Assembly: GCA_963763485.1 (NCBI GenBank)
Contig: CAVXOW010000007.1
Span: 124,001 to 188,000 of the forward strand
Reading direction: 5' to 3'
DNA: 64,000 bases
Source: CAWCKS01 sp963763485
GTDB taxonomy: Bacteria; Pseudomonadota; Alphaproteobacteria; Rhizobiales; Xanthobacteraceae
A model generated the notes under the pieces. That model was not told the DNA's origin and ran no database searches. It saw only the letters and a list, made by a program, of their open reading frames with translations. This document shows positions 19,450-28,368 of the stretch, one piece after another (position 1 is the stretch's first letter; the number at the start of each line of letters is the position of its first letter). A program made the translations under genes and the position numbers.

Positions 19450-19507
19450 GTGGTTGCTCTCAGGGGGAGGACTGGCGGCGCGGGCAATGCTCGCGCCGCC
19501 GCTAAAG

Positions 19508-21034
19508 TTACTTCCACTTCGACAGGTAGAAGCGCGGTAGTTCGTCCGCGTAGGGCGTGAACTCAAGCGACTTACTGTAGGCATACGTGGTCGTGTACGT
19601 GAACAGCGGCATCCAGTAGGCCTGTTCGGTCGCGCGCTTGATCGCCTCCGAGTAAGCCGCATGGCGCTTCTCCGGCTCGTTGGTCGAACCGCCTTCCTCG
19701 ACCAGGCGCTTCATCTCGGGATCGCGGGCATAGTCGTCGTTTCCGAAGGTGAAGTAGTTCGGCAGGATCGCGGAGACGTCGTTGATCGAGTAGGAGCCCC
19801 AGCTGCCAAAATACAAGGGGTTCTGGCCTTTCGCAGCACGCTCGATTGCAGCCGCGACCTGGAGCTGCACCAAATTGGCCTTGATGCCGACCGCGCCGAG
19901 ATAGTTCTGCACCGCCGCGCCCCACGACGGCAGCACGTAGCTGACGAGATCGATCTCAAAGCCGTTTGGAAAGCCGGCCTCTGCAAGCAGCGCCTTCGCC
20001 TTGGCCGGGTCGTAGTTGTACTTGACCGCGGCATCGCCATCGCAACCGAACTGCGGCGGATAACATGGTGCGGGTGGCACGCGACTGCCACCGGTGATGA
20101 GTTTGTCGGCGATTGCCTGGCGGTCAATCGCGTGCCAGATCGCCTGCCGGACCTTCACGTTGGTGAGCGGGTTGCCGGGAGCGGAACGCCCGGCGGCATC
20201 GATTGAAAGATAGCCGATGCGCATTGATTCCTTGCGTACCGCCTGCAGGGTTGGCAGGCGGTTGATGTTGTCGAACTGATCCGGATTGAACTGCCAGATC
20301 CAGTCGGCGCGTTGCGCCAGCAACTCGGTCAGTTCGGTTGCGGCGTCAGGGACATAGCGCACCGAAAGAGCCTTGATCGCCGGCTTGCCTTTCGGGCTGC
20401 CGGCCCAATAATCCTCAAACCGCTCGAAATCGGCCGACACGCCCGGCTCGACTTTGGTGATCTTGTAGGGGCCGGCGCCAACAGGCGCTTTGGCATATGC
20501 CTCGGGCCCCACCTTCTCGCGATACGCCTTCGGATACATCGGCAGGACGAATGCGAAGTATTGCAGGGCCGCTGGCGTCGGCTTCTTCAACTTGACGCGG
20601 ATCGAATAATCGCCGGTCTTCTCCGCATGATCGATCCAGTTGTAGTTGGAGGGTGTCGAGACCTTGCTGTCCGGGCTCGACACCAGGTTGATGGTGTAGA
20701 CCGCGTCATCGGCGCTGAATGTGCTGCCGTCATGGAACTTGACGCCCTGCCGCAGGGTGAAATCGATGGTCACTGGATCGACGATTTTCCATTCGGTCGC
20801 CAGCAGCGGCTTGATTTCGAACGTGTCGGGTTCGCGGTAGAGGAGTGCATCCCATGCCGTATGTTGCAGGATGATGCCGGTTCGCTGCTGGTTGTAATAG
20901 GGATCGATATTCGTAACGCCGTCCCTGAACACGATACGCAGGGTGTCCGCGCTCTTCTGCGCCTGCGCCTGCTGTGCGACGCCGAGCAACGACAGCGCCG
21001 CTACCATGGCGCCAAGTAAAGTTCGCCTCATCAT
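19508..21034 (-). CDS. Dpp/Opp-type ABC transporter substrate-binding protein
   Basis: The 508-residue SBP family 5 protein has a signal peptide (MMRRTLLGAMVAALSL, cleavage near AQAQ). Typical segments are YRIVF-like LRIVFRDGVTNIDPYYN at the start, DVTIDFTLRQGVKFHDGS (seen as VTIDFTLRQGVKFHDG, about 92-107), the central RQAIWHAIDRQAIADKL, and the terminal PYADELPRFYLSKW. These proteins bind peptides, opines or other small solutes in the periplasm. ATG 21034 has GGAGG six bases upstream. It sits between the ATPase genes and the M20 gene. Confidence 0.92.
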   Translation of the reverse strand: MMRRTLLGAMVAALSLLGVAQQAQAQKSADTLRIVFRDGVTNIDPYYNQQRTGIILQHTAWDALLYREPDTFEIKPLLATEWKIVDPVTIDFTLRQGVKFHDGSTFSADDAVYTINLVSSPDSKVSTPSNYNWIDHAEKTGDYSIRVKLKKPTPAALQYFAFVLPMYPKAYREKVGPEAYAKAPVGAGPYKITKVEPGVSADFERFEDYWAGSPKGKPAIKALSVRYVPDAATELTELLAQRADWIWQFNPDQFDNINRLPTLQAVRKESMRIGYLSIDAAGRSAPGNPLTNVKVRQAIWHAIDRQAIADKLITGGSRVPPAPCYPPQFGCDGDAAVKYNYDPAKAKALLAEAGFPNGFEIDLVSYVLPSWGAAVQNYLGAVGIKANLVQLQVAAAIERAAKGQNPLYFGSWGSYSINDVSAILPNYFTFGNDDYARDPEMKRLVEEGGSTNEPEKRHAAYSEAIKRATEQAYWMPLFTYTTTYAYSKSLEFTPYADELPRFYLSKWK

Positions 21035-21072
21035 TGTGACCTCCGACTGATCCAAACCTCTCAAACGCAACG

Positions 21073-22032
21073 CTAGCTCGCGAGATGGCACTCTACCATG
21101 CTCTCGCCGGCAAATATTCTTGGCTGTGGCTCCTCGTCGCGGCAACGCTCGATGGCGATCCGGCAGCGCGGATGAAAGCGGCAGCCTGCGGGAATATTTG
21201 CAGGGTCCGGCATGATGTCGCCGAGGCCGACGTCGGGGACGCCGAGGCCCGGCACGGGCGTCAGCACGCTCTCGAGCAGGGCTTGCGTGTAGGGATGACG
21301 CGGCTTGGCGAACAGCCGGTCGGTCTCGGCGACCTCGACGAGGCGGCCGAGATACATCACCGCGACCTGGCTGGCGATGTGTTCGACGACCGCGAGATTG
21401 TGGCTGATCACGATGTAGGTCAGGCCGAAATCGCGGCGCAGATCGGCGAGCAGGTTGACGATCTGCGCCTGCACCGACACGTCGAGCGCGCTGGTCGGCT
21501 CGTCGCAGATCACGACGCGCGGCTTCAGCACCAGGGCTCGGGCGATCGCGACCCGCTGGCGCTGGCCGCCGGAAAGCTCGGCCGGATATCGCCCGGCAAG
21601 CCTCTTCGCAATGCCGACGCGCTCCAGCATCTCGCCAGTGCGTTGGGTGATCTCGGCGGTGCTGAACGTACCCTGCGCCGTCAGCGGCAGGGAGACGATG
21701 TCCCAGATCCGTTGTCGCGGGTTGAGCGACGCGAACGGATCCTGGAACACCGGCTGGATCAGCCGCGCCCGTTCCCGACGATCAAGATCGAGGATGCGCT
21801 TGCCGTCAACCAGCGCATCGCCCGAAGTCGGCGGCATCAGCCCGAGCACCAGCCGCGCCAGGGTCGACTTGCCGCAACCGGATTCGCCAACGATGCCGAA
21901 CACGCTTCCGGTCGGCACAGTCAGCGAGATATCGTCGACGGCGACGACGCGTCGCGGCTGGTCAAACATCCCGCTCTTGACGCGGAATTCCTTGCGAACG
22001 TTGCGGATCTCGATCGCCGGAACAGAGCTCAC
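21073..22032 (-). CDS. ABC transporter ATP-binding protein, DppF/OppF type
   Basis: This 319-residue ATPase has Walker A GESGCGKS, Q-loop VFQDPFASLNPRQ, signature LSGGQRQR, Walker B VVICDEPTSALD and the H-loop region VISHNLAVVE. A C-terminal oligopeptide-transporter extension carries four cysteine/histidine-rich positions (CRFHPRCRIAIERC), which in relatives bind a [4Fe-4S] cluster or metal. The start overlaps the upstream ATPase stop by four bases (ATGA). It energises import through the two permeases encoded upstream. Confidence 0.93.
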   Translation of the reverse strand: MSSVPAIEIRNVRKEFRVKSGMFDQPRRVVAVDDISLTVPTGSVFGIVGESGCGKSTLARLVLGLMPPTSGDALVDGKRILDLDRRERARLIQPVFQDPFASLNPRQRIWDIVSLPLTAQGTFSTAEITQRTGEMLERVGIAKRLAGRYPAELSGGQRQRVAIARALVLKPRVVICDEPTSALDVSVQAQIVNLLADLRRDFGLTYIVISHNLAVVEHIASQVAVMYLGRLVEVAETDRLFAKPRHPYTQALLESVLTPVPGLGVPDVGLGDIMPDPANIPAGCRFHPRCRIAIERCRDEEPQPRIFAGESMVECHLAS

Positions 22033-23018
22033 GTGCCGGTCGCCTTCAATAGGGTGTCGGGCAGTCGTGTGCAGAGAAAATCGTGATTTTCACCGGCAAG
22101 CCGGCGCGGGATGTTGCGTTCGCAGCTTTCGTTCGCGAAGCTGCAGCGCGAGCGAAACGCGCAACCTGCAAATTCGGGCGAAATCTGCGGCACGGTCCCC
22201 GGGATATTGCCGAGCGGCTGGTCGCGCCGGGTCTTCCCGGGGACCGGCACGCAGGACAACAATCCGCGCGTATAGGGATGCTGAGGCGCCGCGAACAACT
22301 GGTCTGTCGACGCGCTTTCGACGAGCTCGCCGGCATACATCACCGACACGCGATCGGCGATGCGCGCGACAATGCCGAGGTCATGGGTGATGAGCAGGAC
22401 CGCGAGGCCAAACTCTTTCTGCAGGCGCGCGAGCAGCCGCAGGATCTGCGCCTGCACGGTGACATCGAGTGCTGTGGTCGGCTCGTCGGCGATCAGCAGT
22501 TCCGGATCGCACATCAAGGCCATCGCGATCATCACGCGCTGGCGCAGGCCCCCGGAGAGTTGATGCGGGAACTGGCCAAGCCGCATCCCAGGCGCGGTGA
22601 TACCGACTTTGCCCAATAGCTCGACGGCGCGGTCCACCGCCTGTTGTCGTGACGCGCCCTTGTGCCGGCGCAGCACCTCGATCATTTGCGAGCCGACGGT
22701 GTAGGCCGGGTTGAGGCTCGTCATCGGCTCCTGAAAGATCATCGCCATGCGGTCGCCGCGGATTGCCGCGATCTTCCGCTCGCTCAGGCCGAGCAGGTCC
22801 TGACCCGCCAGTGTCAGCCGTTTGGCGGAGCGGTGCGCGCTGCGCGCCAGCAGGTTCATGATCGCAAGTGCAGTCGCCGACTTGCCGCAACCGGATTCGC
22901 CGACCAGGCAATGGGTCTCCTCGCGATTGACGGTGAAGGAGATGTCGCGAACCGCCGCGGTGTGGCCGCCGAACGTGACGTTGAGGCCGTCGACCTCGAG
23001 CAGCGGCGTCGCCATCAT
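22029..23018 (-). CDS. ABC transporter ATP-binding protein, DppD/OppD type
   Basis: The 329-residue ATPase has Walker A GESGCGKS, FQEPMTSLNPAYTVG, signature LSGGLRQR, Walker B LLIADEPTTALD, and the C-terminal CxxR/FRSRC region (GCAFRSRCSFANESC). I chose the first ATG of the MM pair, 23018, because it overlaps the upstream permease stop as ATGA. It pairs with the DppF-type ATPase as an asymmetric nucleotide-binding dimer. Confidence 0.93.
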   Translation of the reverse strand: MMATPLLEVDGLNVTFGGHTAAVRDISFTVNREETHCLVGESGCGKSATALAIMNLLARSAHRSAKRLTLAGQDLLGLSERKIAAIRGDRMAMIFQEPMTSLNPAYTVGSQMIEVLRRHKGASRQQAVDRAVELLGKVGITAPGMRLGQFPHQLSGGLRQRVMIAMALMCDPELLIADEPTTALDVTVQAQILRLLARLQKEFGLAVLLITHDLGIVARIADRVSVMYAGELVESASTDQLFAAPQHPYTRGLLSCVPVPGKTRRDQPLGNIPGTVPQISPEFAGCAFRSRCSFANESCERNIPRRLAGENHDFLCTRLPDTLLKATGT

Positions 23019-23878
23019 ATGCGCCTCGCGCTGAGCACGTTGCGCAGGCCGTCGCCGACCAGGTTGATGCCGAGCACCAGCACGAGCAAGGCGATGCCGG
23101 GGATCATGATCACCCATGGCGAGAAGAACATGTAGTCCTTGCCTTCGGCGATCATCAGGCCCCAGGACGGCAGCGGTGGCGGCACGCCGAGGCCGAGGAA
23201 CGACAGCGCGGCTTCGAGCAGGATCGCCAGCGCCGCTTCCAGCGATGCGACCACGGCAATGTGCGGCGCGATGTTGGGAAGAATCTCCTTGAGCAGCAGC
23301 TGCGGCTTTGAGATGCCCGCGCAAAGCGCGGCGCTGACATAGTCGAGATTGCGGATTTGCATCGTTGTTGCCCGGGCGACGACCGCAAAGCGGTCCCAGA
23401 GCAAGAGGCCGAGCGTTGCGACAACGAGGAACAGGCTCGATCCAAGCAGGCCGACCACCGCGAGTGCAACCAGCACAACGGGAATCGAGAGCCGGCAGGT
23501 GATCGCGAACAGCACGGCATCATCGATCTTGCCGCCAAAAAAACCGCCGACCACGCCGAGCGTCACGCCGATCAGGCCCGAGGTGATGACAGTCGCCAAT
23601 CCGATCAAAAGCGAGATGCGCGCGCCGTAGACGAGGCGGGCCAGATAGTCGCGGCCAATCTGGTCCGTGCCGAGCAGGTGATCGCGACCGCCACCCTCCA
23701 TGAACACTGGCGGGATCAGCCGGTTGGCGAGATTTTGCGTGAACGGATCGTGCGGCACCACGAGGTTGCCGAAGATTGCGGCGATCACGATGAAGCCGCA
23801 GATCGCGAGCCCGACAGCAAATCCGACATTGCCCACGCGCGAGCCCGACGGTGCCGGTATGGTGATCGTGTCGCTCAT
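23015..23878 (-). CDS. ABC transporter permease, DppC/OppC type
   Basis: The 287-residue membrane protein has an N-terminal TM segment (about 20-42), a periplasmic stretch with HLLGTDQIGRDYLARLVYGARIS (HLLGTDxxGRD motif, about 86-96), then five TM helices. The EAA loop is GISKPQLLLKEILPNIAP. The start ATG 23878 overlaps the DppB-type stop by four bases. Ends with the MIPGIALLVLVLGINLVGDGLR motif typical of this subfamily. Confidence 0.93.
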   Translation of the reverse strand: MSDTITIPAPSGSRVGNVGFAVGLAICGFIVIAAIFGNLVVPHDPFTQNLANRLIPPVFMEGGGRDHLLGTDQIGRDYLARLVYGARISLLIGLATVITSGLIGVTLGVVGGFFGGKIDDAVLFAITCRLSIPVVLVALAVVGLLGSSLFLVVATLGLLLWDRFAVVARATTMQIRNLDYVSAALCAGISKPQLLLKEILPNIAPHIAVVASLEAALAILLEAALSFLGLGVPPPLPSWGLMIAEGKDYMFFSPWVIMIPGIALLVLVLGINLVGDGLRNVLSARRI

Positions 23879-24792
23879 GCCGATCGCAGCCGGGGATCGA
23901 GAACGGCATTCAGGATGTCAGCGGCCAGGGTCAGCGCGATGTAAATCACCGCAAGCACCAGCACGACCGCCTGCACAACGGGAAAGTCGTTCTTGCCGAT
24001 ACTCTCCCAGGCGAGAAAGCCGACGCCGTGCAGCGCGAACACCGTTTCGGTGACGATCGAGCCGCCGAGCATGAAGCCGAGCTGCACTGCCGCGATCGAC
24101 ACCACCGGGATCGCCGCATTGCGCAAGGCATGCTTGAAGATGATCGAGGAGCGCTGCAGCCCCTTGGCGCGGGCGGTGCGAATGTAGTCCGACGACAGCG
24201 CTTCCATCATGCCCGAGCGCGTCAGACGCGTCAGCGCCGGCACCGCGGTGAAGGCGAGCACAACGCCGGGCATAACGAAATGCTGCCATGTGCCGGTGCC
24301 CGAGATCGGCAGCCAGCCGAGCTGCAGGCCGAACACGATCATCAGGATCAGGCCGAGCCAGAAGCTTGGCATCGCCTGGCCGATCATCGTGAACAGCGTC
24401 ACGGCACGATCGACCCAGCTGCCTTCACGCACCGCCGCGAGAATGCCGAGCGGGATCGACATCAAAAGGGCGAGAGCCAAGCCGACCAGGCCGAGCGTCA
24501 TGGTGATCGGCATGCGTCTCGCGATCAGATTCGACACCTTGTCCTTGAAGAAGTAGCTCTCGCCGAAATCGCCGACCGCCGCGCGACCGGCCCAGTTGGC
24601 GAACTGCACATAGAGCGGCTTGTCCAGACCATAGGCCTTGCGGATGATTTCGATGTCGGTTTGCGTGGCTTGCGGGCCGGCAATGGAAATCGCGAGGTCG
24701 CCGGACAGCCGCGTCAGCAGAAATGACAGGACGATCACGGTGAGGGCCACCAGGATGCCGACGGCCAACCGGCGGAGAATGAAGCGCGTCAC
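23875..24792 (-). CDS. ABC transporter permease, DppB/OppB type
   Basis: The 305-residue membrane protein has six predicted TM helices, starts MTRFILRRLAVGILVALTV, and has the family's LTRLSGD motif and the EAA loop (YIRTARAKGLQRSSIIFKHA, about 209-228). It starts at GTG 24792. It is the first transporter gene in the block, 94 bases after the flavin monooxygenase stop. All four membrane/ATPase genes overlap by four bases, so they are almost certainly one translational unit. Confidence 0.92.
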   Translation of the reverse strand: MTRFILRRLAVGILVALTVIVLSFLLTRLSGDLAISIAGPQATQTDIEIIRKAYGLDKPLYVQFANWAGRAAVGDFGESYFFKDKVSNLIARRMPITMTLGLVGLALALLMSIPLGILAAVREGSWVDRAVTLFTMIGQAMPSFWLGLILMIVFGLQLGWLPISGTGTWQHFVMPGVVLAFTAVPALTRLTRSGMMEALSSDYIRTARAKGLQRSSIIFKHALRNAAIPVVSIAAVQLGFMLGGSIVTETVFALHGVGFLAWESIGKNDFPVVQAVVLVLAVIYIALTLAADILNAVLDPRLRSA

Positions 24793-24886
24793 TCGCGAGG
24801 TTCCAGAACAAGCAGGGACCGACAGGTGATCGTGTCACCTGCGCCGTGACCATGCAAGCGGCGGGCCAATTCAGCCATCCGCCGCC

Positions 24887-26638
24887 TCACGAACCGATGA
24901 GGCCAAGCTCCTGAGCTTTGATCTGCAAGCCCAGATATTTCGAATAAATTCGGCACTGGGCGAGGCTTCCGGCAATAAAATAGAGCCCGGGCTGGGGCGT
25001 GCGCGCAAACATATTGCGCAACTCCTGCTCGTCGCCAAAACCCCAGATCGGCCCAACGCGGCTTGCGACCTCGGCGCCGAACAATTTTTCGACCATGGCC
25101 TCCAGGCCCTTATAGCCGGTCGCCAGCACAATCAGGTCGGCCGGCAGGGGTTCGCCATTGCGCAGCCGCGCGCCATCGGCGGTGAACGCAGCGATATCGG
25201 CAAACTGGATGAGCCCGACCTTACCTTCAACGATCAGGTCGGAGCAGCCGACGTTGAAATAGTAGCCGCCGCCGCGGGTCAAATATTTGAATTGCCAGCC
25301 GGAGCCGTCGTCACCGAGGTCGAGTTTGAAGCCGCGGCGCTTGAGCCCGTCGAGCAACTCCTGGTCGATCGCCTTGGCCTGCTGGGTCAGGGCGATGTGG
25401 GTCTTGCGCGCCAGCGCGGTTGGCGTCGCTGTCGTGATCAGGTCGCAATCTTCCAGCGACGGCCCTTCGGCATAGAGCGCGTAGGGCAGCTGTGCGCTCG
25501 GCTCGACATTGACCACCATGGTCGACGAGCGTTGCGCCATCGTCACGTGCGCACCGGCGGAATAGAGATCCTGCGCGATATCGTGGCCGCTGTTACCGGT
25601 GCCGATGATCAGCGCGGTCTTGCCCCTCCAGGCCTCGCCGTCGGTGTACTGGTGAGAGTGCAGCACCGCGCCCCTGAAATTGTCCAGCGTCGGGATGGTC
25701 GGGACAGCCGGGATACCGCTGACGCCGGTCGCCATCACGATGTGCCGCGGCTGCATCTCGCGGACCGTGCCGTCGCCGCGCTTCAGTCGCACCGACCAGC
25801 GCCTGGCCTGGTCGTCGTAGTTGCCCCCCAAAAATTCCGTCGAGGTCCAGTAGTTGAGCTCGAGATTCTCGACATAGGACTCAAACCAGCCAGCCAGCTT
25901 GTCCTTCGGAATGTAGGTCGGCCAGGTCGGCGGGAATGGCATCAGCGGCAGGTGATTGACGTGGACCTGGTTGTGCAGCACCAGCGCGTGATAGCGCTTG
26001 CGCCAGTTGTCCCCGATGCGCTCGCCGCGATCGACGATCAGCGTGTCGACGCCGAGCGCGGTCAGCCGCGCGGCGGTTGAAAGCCCGGCGTGGCCGCCGC
26101 CAACGACGAGCACTGTGGGATCCCGATCGGTATAGGCCGCCGTCGCGTTCCGGACGTCCAGCCAGTTCGGTCCGCGGAAATCGCGCGAATAGGCCTTTAC
26201 GGGCGGTGCGGGTTGCCGGTGCGCCGTGATCTCGTCCAGCGTCGTCAGCAGCGTCCAGGCCTTAAAGCTGTTGCGATCGTCGGCGTTGGGCGTGAGCCGC
26301 ACCACACCGCTGCCAATTCCGTCTACCGTCTCAAACGAGAAAATCGCTTCGATCGCGTCGGTGCCGGCCCGCATCACATTGCGGGGTGGCGTGCGGCCTT
26401 GCGCGATCCTGAAATTGTGGGGCCGCGCCTTGCGCGCGTGCTCGTTCAGACCGCTGACCGCGGCGTTGCGGCCTTCGACCGTTGCGATCCGCCAAGTCAG
26501 CGCCAACACGTCACGCCAATAACAATCCTCGTGGAACAGCTCGCGCAGATTGTCGGCATCGTCGGCAGCGACGGCCTTCTCGAACTGTGCCAGCCAGTTC
26601 TCGACGATGACGGGAAGGGAGTCCGCTCGGGTCAGCAT
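24887..26638 (-). CDS. NTF2-like domain fused to a flavin-containing monooxygenase
   Basis: This 583-residue protein begins with an NTF2/SnoaL-like domain (about 5-140). It then has an FMO-type flavoprotein: FAD motif VVGGGHAG (about 178-185), the FMO fingerprint FRGAVLHSHQY (about 320-330), and NADPH motif IIGTGNSGHDIA. FMOs of this kind oxygenate N, S or carbonyl carbon using NADPH and O2. The extra domain may bind substrate. The ThDP enzyme gene is 27 bases upstream and the ABC importer follows, so a role in breakdown of the imported solute is inferred. Confidence 0.88.
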   Translation of the reverse strand: MLTRADSLPVIVENWLAQFEKAVAADDADNLRELFHEDCYWRDVLALTWRIATVEGRNAAVSGLNEHARKARPHNFRIAQGRTPPRNVMRAGTDAIEAIFSFETVDGIGSGVVRLTPNADDRNSFKAWTLLTTLDEITAHRQPAPPVKAYSRDFRGPNWLDVRNATAAYTDRDPTVLVVGGGHAGLSTAARLTALGVDTLIVDRGERIGDNWRKRYHALVLHNQVHVNHLPLMPFPPTWPTYIPKDKLAGWFESYVENLELNYWTSTEFLGGNYDDQARRWSVRLKRGDGTVREMQPRHIVMATGVSGIPAVPTIPTLDNFRGAVLHSHQYTDGEAWRGKTALIIGTGNSGHDIAQDLYSAGAHVTMAQRSSTMVVNVEPSAQLPYALYAEGPSLEDCDLITTATPTALARKTHIALTQQAKAIDQELLDGLKRRGFKLDLGDDGSGWQFKYLTRGGGYYFNVGCSDLIVEGKVGLIQFADIAAFTADGARLRNGEPLPADLIVLATGYKGLEAMVEKLFGAEVASRVGPIWGFGDEQELRNMFARTPQPGLYFIAGSLAQCRIYSKYLGLQIKAQELGLIGS

Positions 26639-26665
26639 CTGCGCGCTCCGTCGTTCGAGCTTGGG

Positions 26666-28333
26666 TTACACCGTTCCATCTACCACGACGTCGATCAGGG
26701 TTGGGCCGTTGCGGCCGCTCGACTGCGATTGCTTCAGCACGTCGGGCAGCGTGTCGGGCTCGGTAACGCGCACCGCGTTCATTCCCATCGATTTCGCGAG
26801 ACCGACCCAGTCGAGTGCAGGATCGACGAAATCCATCCCGATGTAGTGATCGTTGCCGTGGAACGATTTCAGCCGCTGCTTGATGATGCGGTAGCCGCCG
26901 TTGTTGCAGATCACGTAGGTGATCGGCAGCTTCTGGTTCGCCGCAGTCCACAGCGCCTGCACCGAATACATCGCCGAGCCATCGCCGGAGATGCAGGTCA
27001 CCGGCCGGTTCGGATGCGCAATCTGCACGCCGATCGCCGCGGGCAGCGCCCAGCCGATGCCGCCGGCGGCATTGCCGTGCATCGACCAGCGGTCGCGATA
27101 GGGGAACAGGTTGGTCAGGAACCGCGCGCTTGTAAGGCCTTCGTTGACCATGATGGCGTCCTTCGGCAGCGCCTGCACGAGGCTATGGGTCAGCCAGTCG
27201 CCATTGATGGGCTTGGCGGACGAAGCCTTCTTCGACGCCGCGATCGCGGTCTCGCGCTTGGCCGACCAGTTCGACTTTGCCAGTGCTGCGATGCCTTGCT
27301 GCGCGCGTTCGGCGAGCGCCCGCCCGCCTTTCCGTTGCAGCACCGGAATCAATGCCTTGATGGTCTCGCGCACGTCGGCCTTGACCGCCATCTCGGCCGG
27401 ATAGTTCTTGCCGATCTCCCAGTCGACCAGCCCGATCTGCACGATGCGCAGGTTCTCCGGCATCGGGTCGGTCGGGCTCCACACCGACATGCGCAGCACG
27501 TCGGAGCCGAGCACGATCATGGTGTCGTAAGGTGTGAGCGTATCGCGCACCTGCCTCTGGTCGCGGCTCAGCGCGCCCATGAAGCAGGGACGTTCGGAGA
27601 GGAAGTGTGCGCCAAATGGGATCGTGGACTGGAATGCCGGACAGCCCAGCACCTCGGACAATTGAGCGGCTTCTTCCAGCGCATCGCTCTTCACCAACTC
27701 GTCGCCGCACAGCAGTACCGGGCGTTCGGCCTTGAGGATGCGGTCGGCCAGCGCTTTGATCATTTCGTCGGAGGGGCGGACACGCGTGTCGATCCGCGTT
27801 GAAGAGGAAAGATCGATACCGGCCTCGTTGTTGAGAATATCGCCCGGCAGCGAGATGAACACCGGCCCGGTCGGCGGTGTCATCGCCACCTTGGCGGCGC
27901 GGCGCACGATCCGCGGCAGGTCCTCGAGCCTGGTGACCTCGACGGCCCACTTCACCAGCGGCTGCGCCATCGGCACCAGCGGACCGTAGAGCAGGGGTTC
28001 GGTGAGGCCGTGGCCCTGTTCCTGCTGTCCGGCGGTCAGGATCATCGGACTGCCCGTGAACTTCGCGCTGAACAGCGCGCCCATCGCATTGCCGAGGCCC
28101 GGCGCGACATGGACGTTGCAGGCGGACAGCCGCCCCGACGCCCGCGAAAAGCCATCGGCCATGTAGACCACGATGCTCTCCTGCATGCCCATCACGTAGC
28201 TCAGGTCCGGATGGTCCTTCAGCGCATGCATGATCGGCAGCTCGGTAGTGCCGGGATTGCCGAACAAGTGCGTGACGCCCTCGTCCTTGAGCAGCGCGAG
28301 GAACGCAGAGCGACCGGTGATGGTGTTGAGCAT
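26666..28333 (-). CDS. ThDP-dependent decarboxylase/acetolactate-synthase-like enzyme
   Basis: The 555-residue protein has the three ThDP-enzyme domains. The N-terminal catalytic Glu lies in LFGNPGTTELPI (about 23-34), similar to benzoylformate decarboxylase. The central domain is LCGDELVKSDAL. The ThDP motif begins ISGDGSAMYSVQALWT and ends ICNNGGYRI. The family includes benzoylformate decarboxylase, oxalyl-CoA decarboxylase and catabolic acetolactate synthases. The first is closest by motif, but the substrate is unproven. First gene of the minus-strand cluster. Confidence 0.87.
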   Translation of the reverse strand: MLNTITGRSAFLALLKDEGVTHLFGNPGTTELPIMHALKDHPDLSYVMGMQESIVVYMADGFSRASGRLSACNVHVAPGLGNAMGALFSAKFTGSPMILTAGQQEQGHGLTEPLLYGPLVPMAQPLVKWAVEVTRLEDLPRIVRRAAKVAMTPPTGPVFISLPGDILNNEAGIDLSSSTRIDTRVRPSDEMIKALADRILKAERPVLLCGDELVKSDALEEAAQLSEVLGCPAFQSTIPFGAHFLSERPCFMGALSRDQRQVRDTLTPYDTMIVLGSDVLRMSVWSPTDPMPENLRIVQIGLVDWEIGKNYPAEMAVKADVRETIKALIPVLQRKGGRALAERAQQGIAALAKSNWSAKRETAIAASKKASSAKPINGDWLTHSLVQALPKDAIMVNEGLTSARFLTNLFPYRDRWSMHGNAAGGIGWALPAAIGVQIAHPNRPVTCISGDGSAMYSVQALWTAANQKLPITYVICNNGGYRIIKQRLKSFHGNDHYIGMDFVDPALDWVGLAKSMGMNAVRVTEPDTLPDVLKQSQSSGRNGPTLIDVVVDGTV

Positions 28334-28368
28334 GGTTCCCTTCCCGTTCTTGTTTGTTGTCCGGCTAG

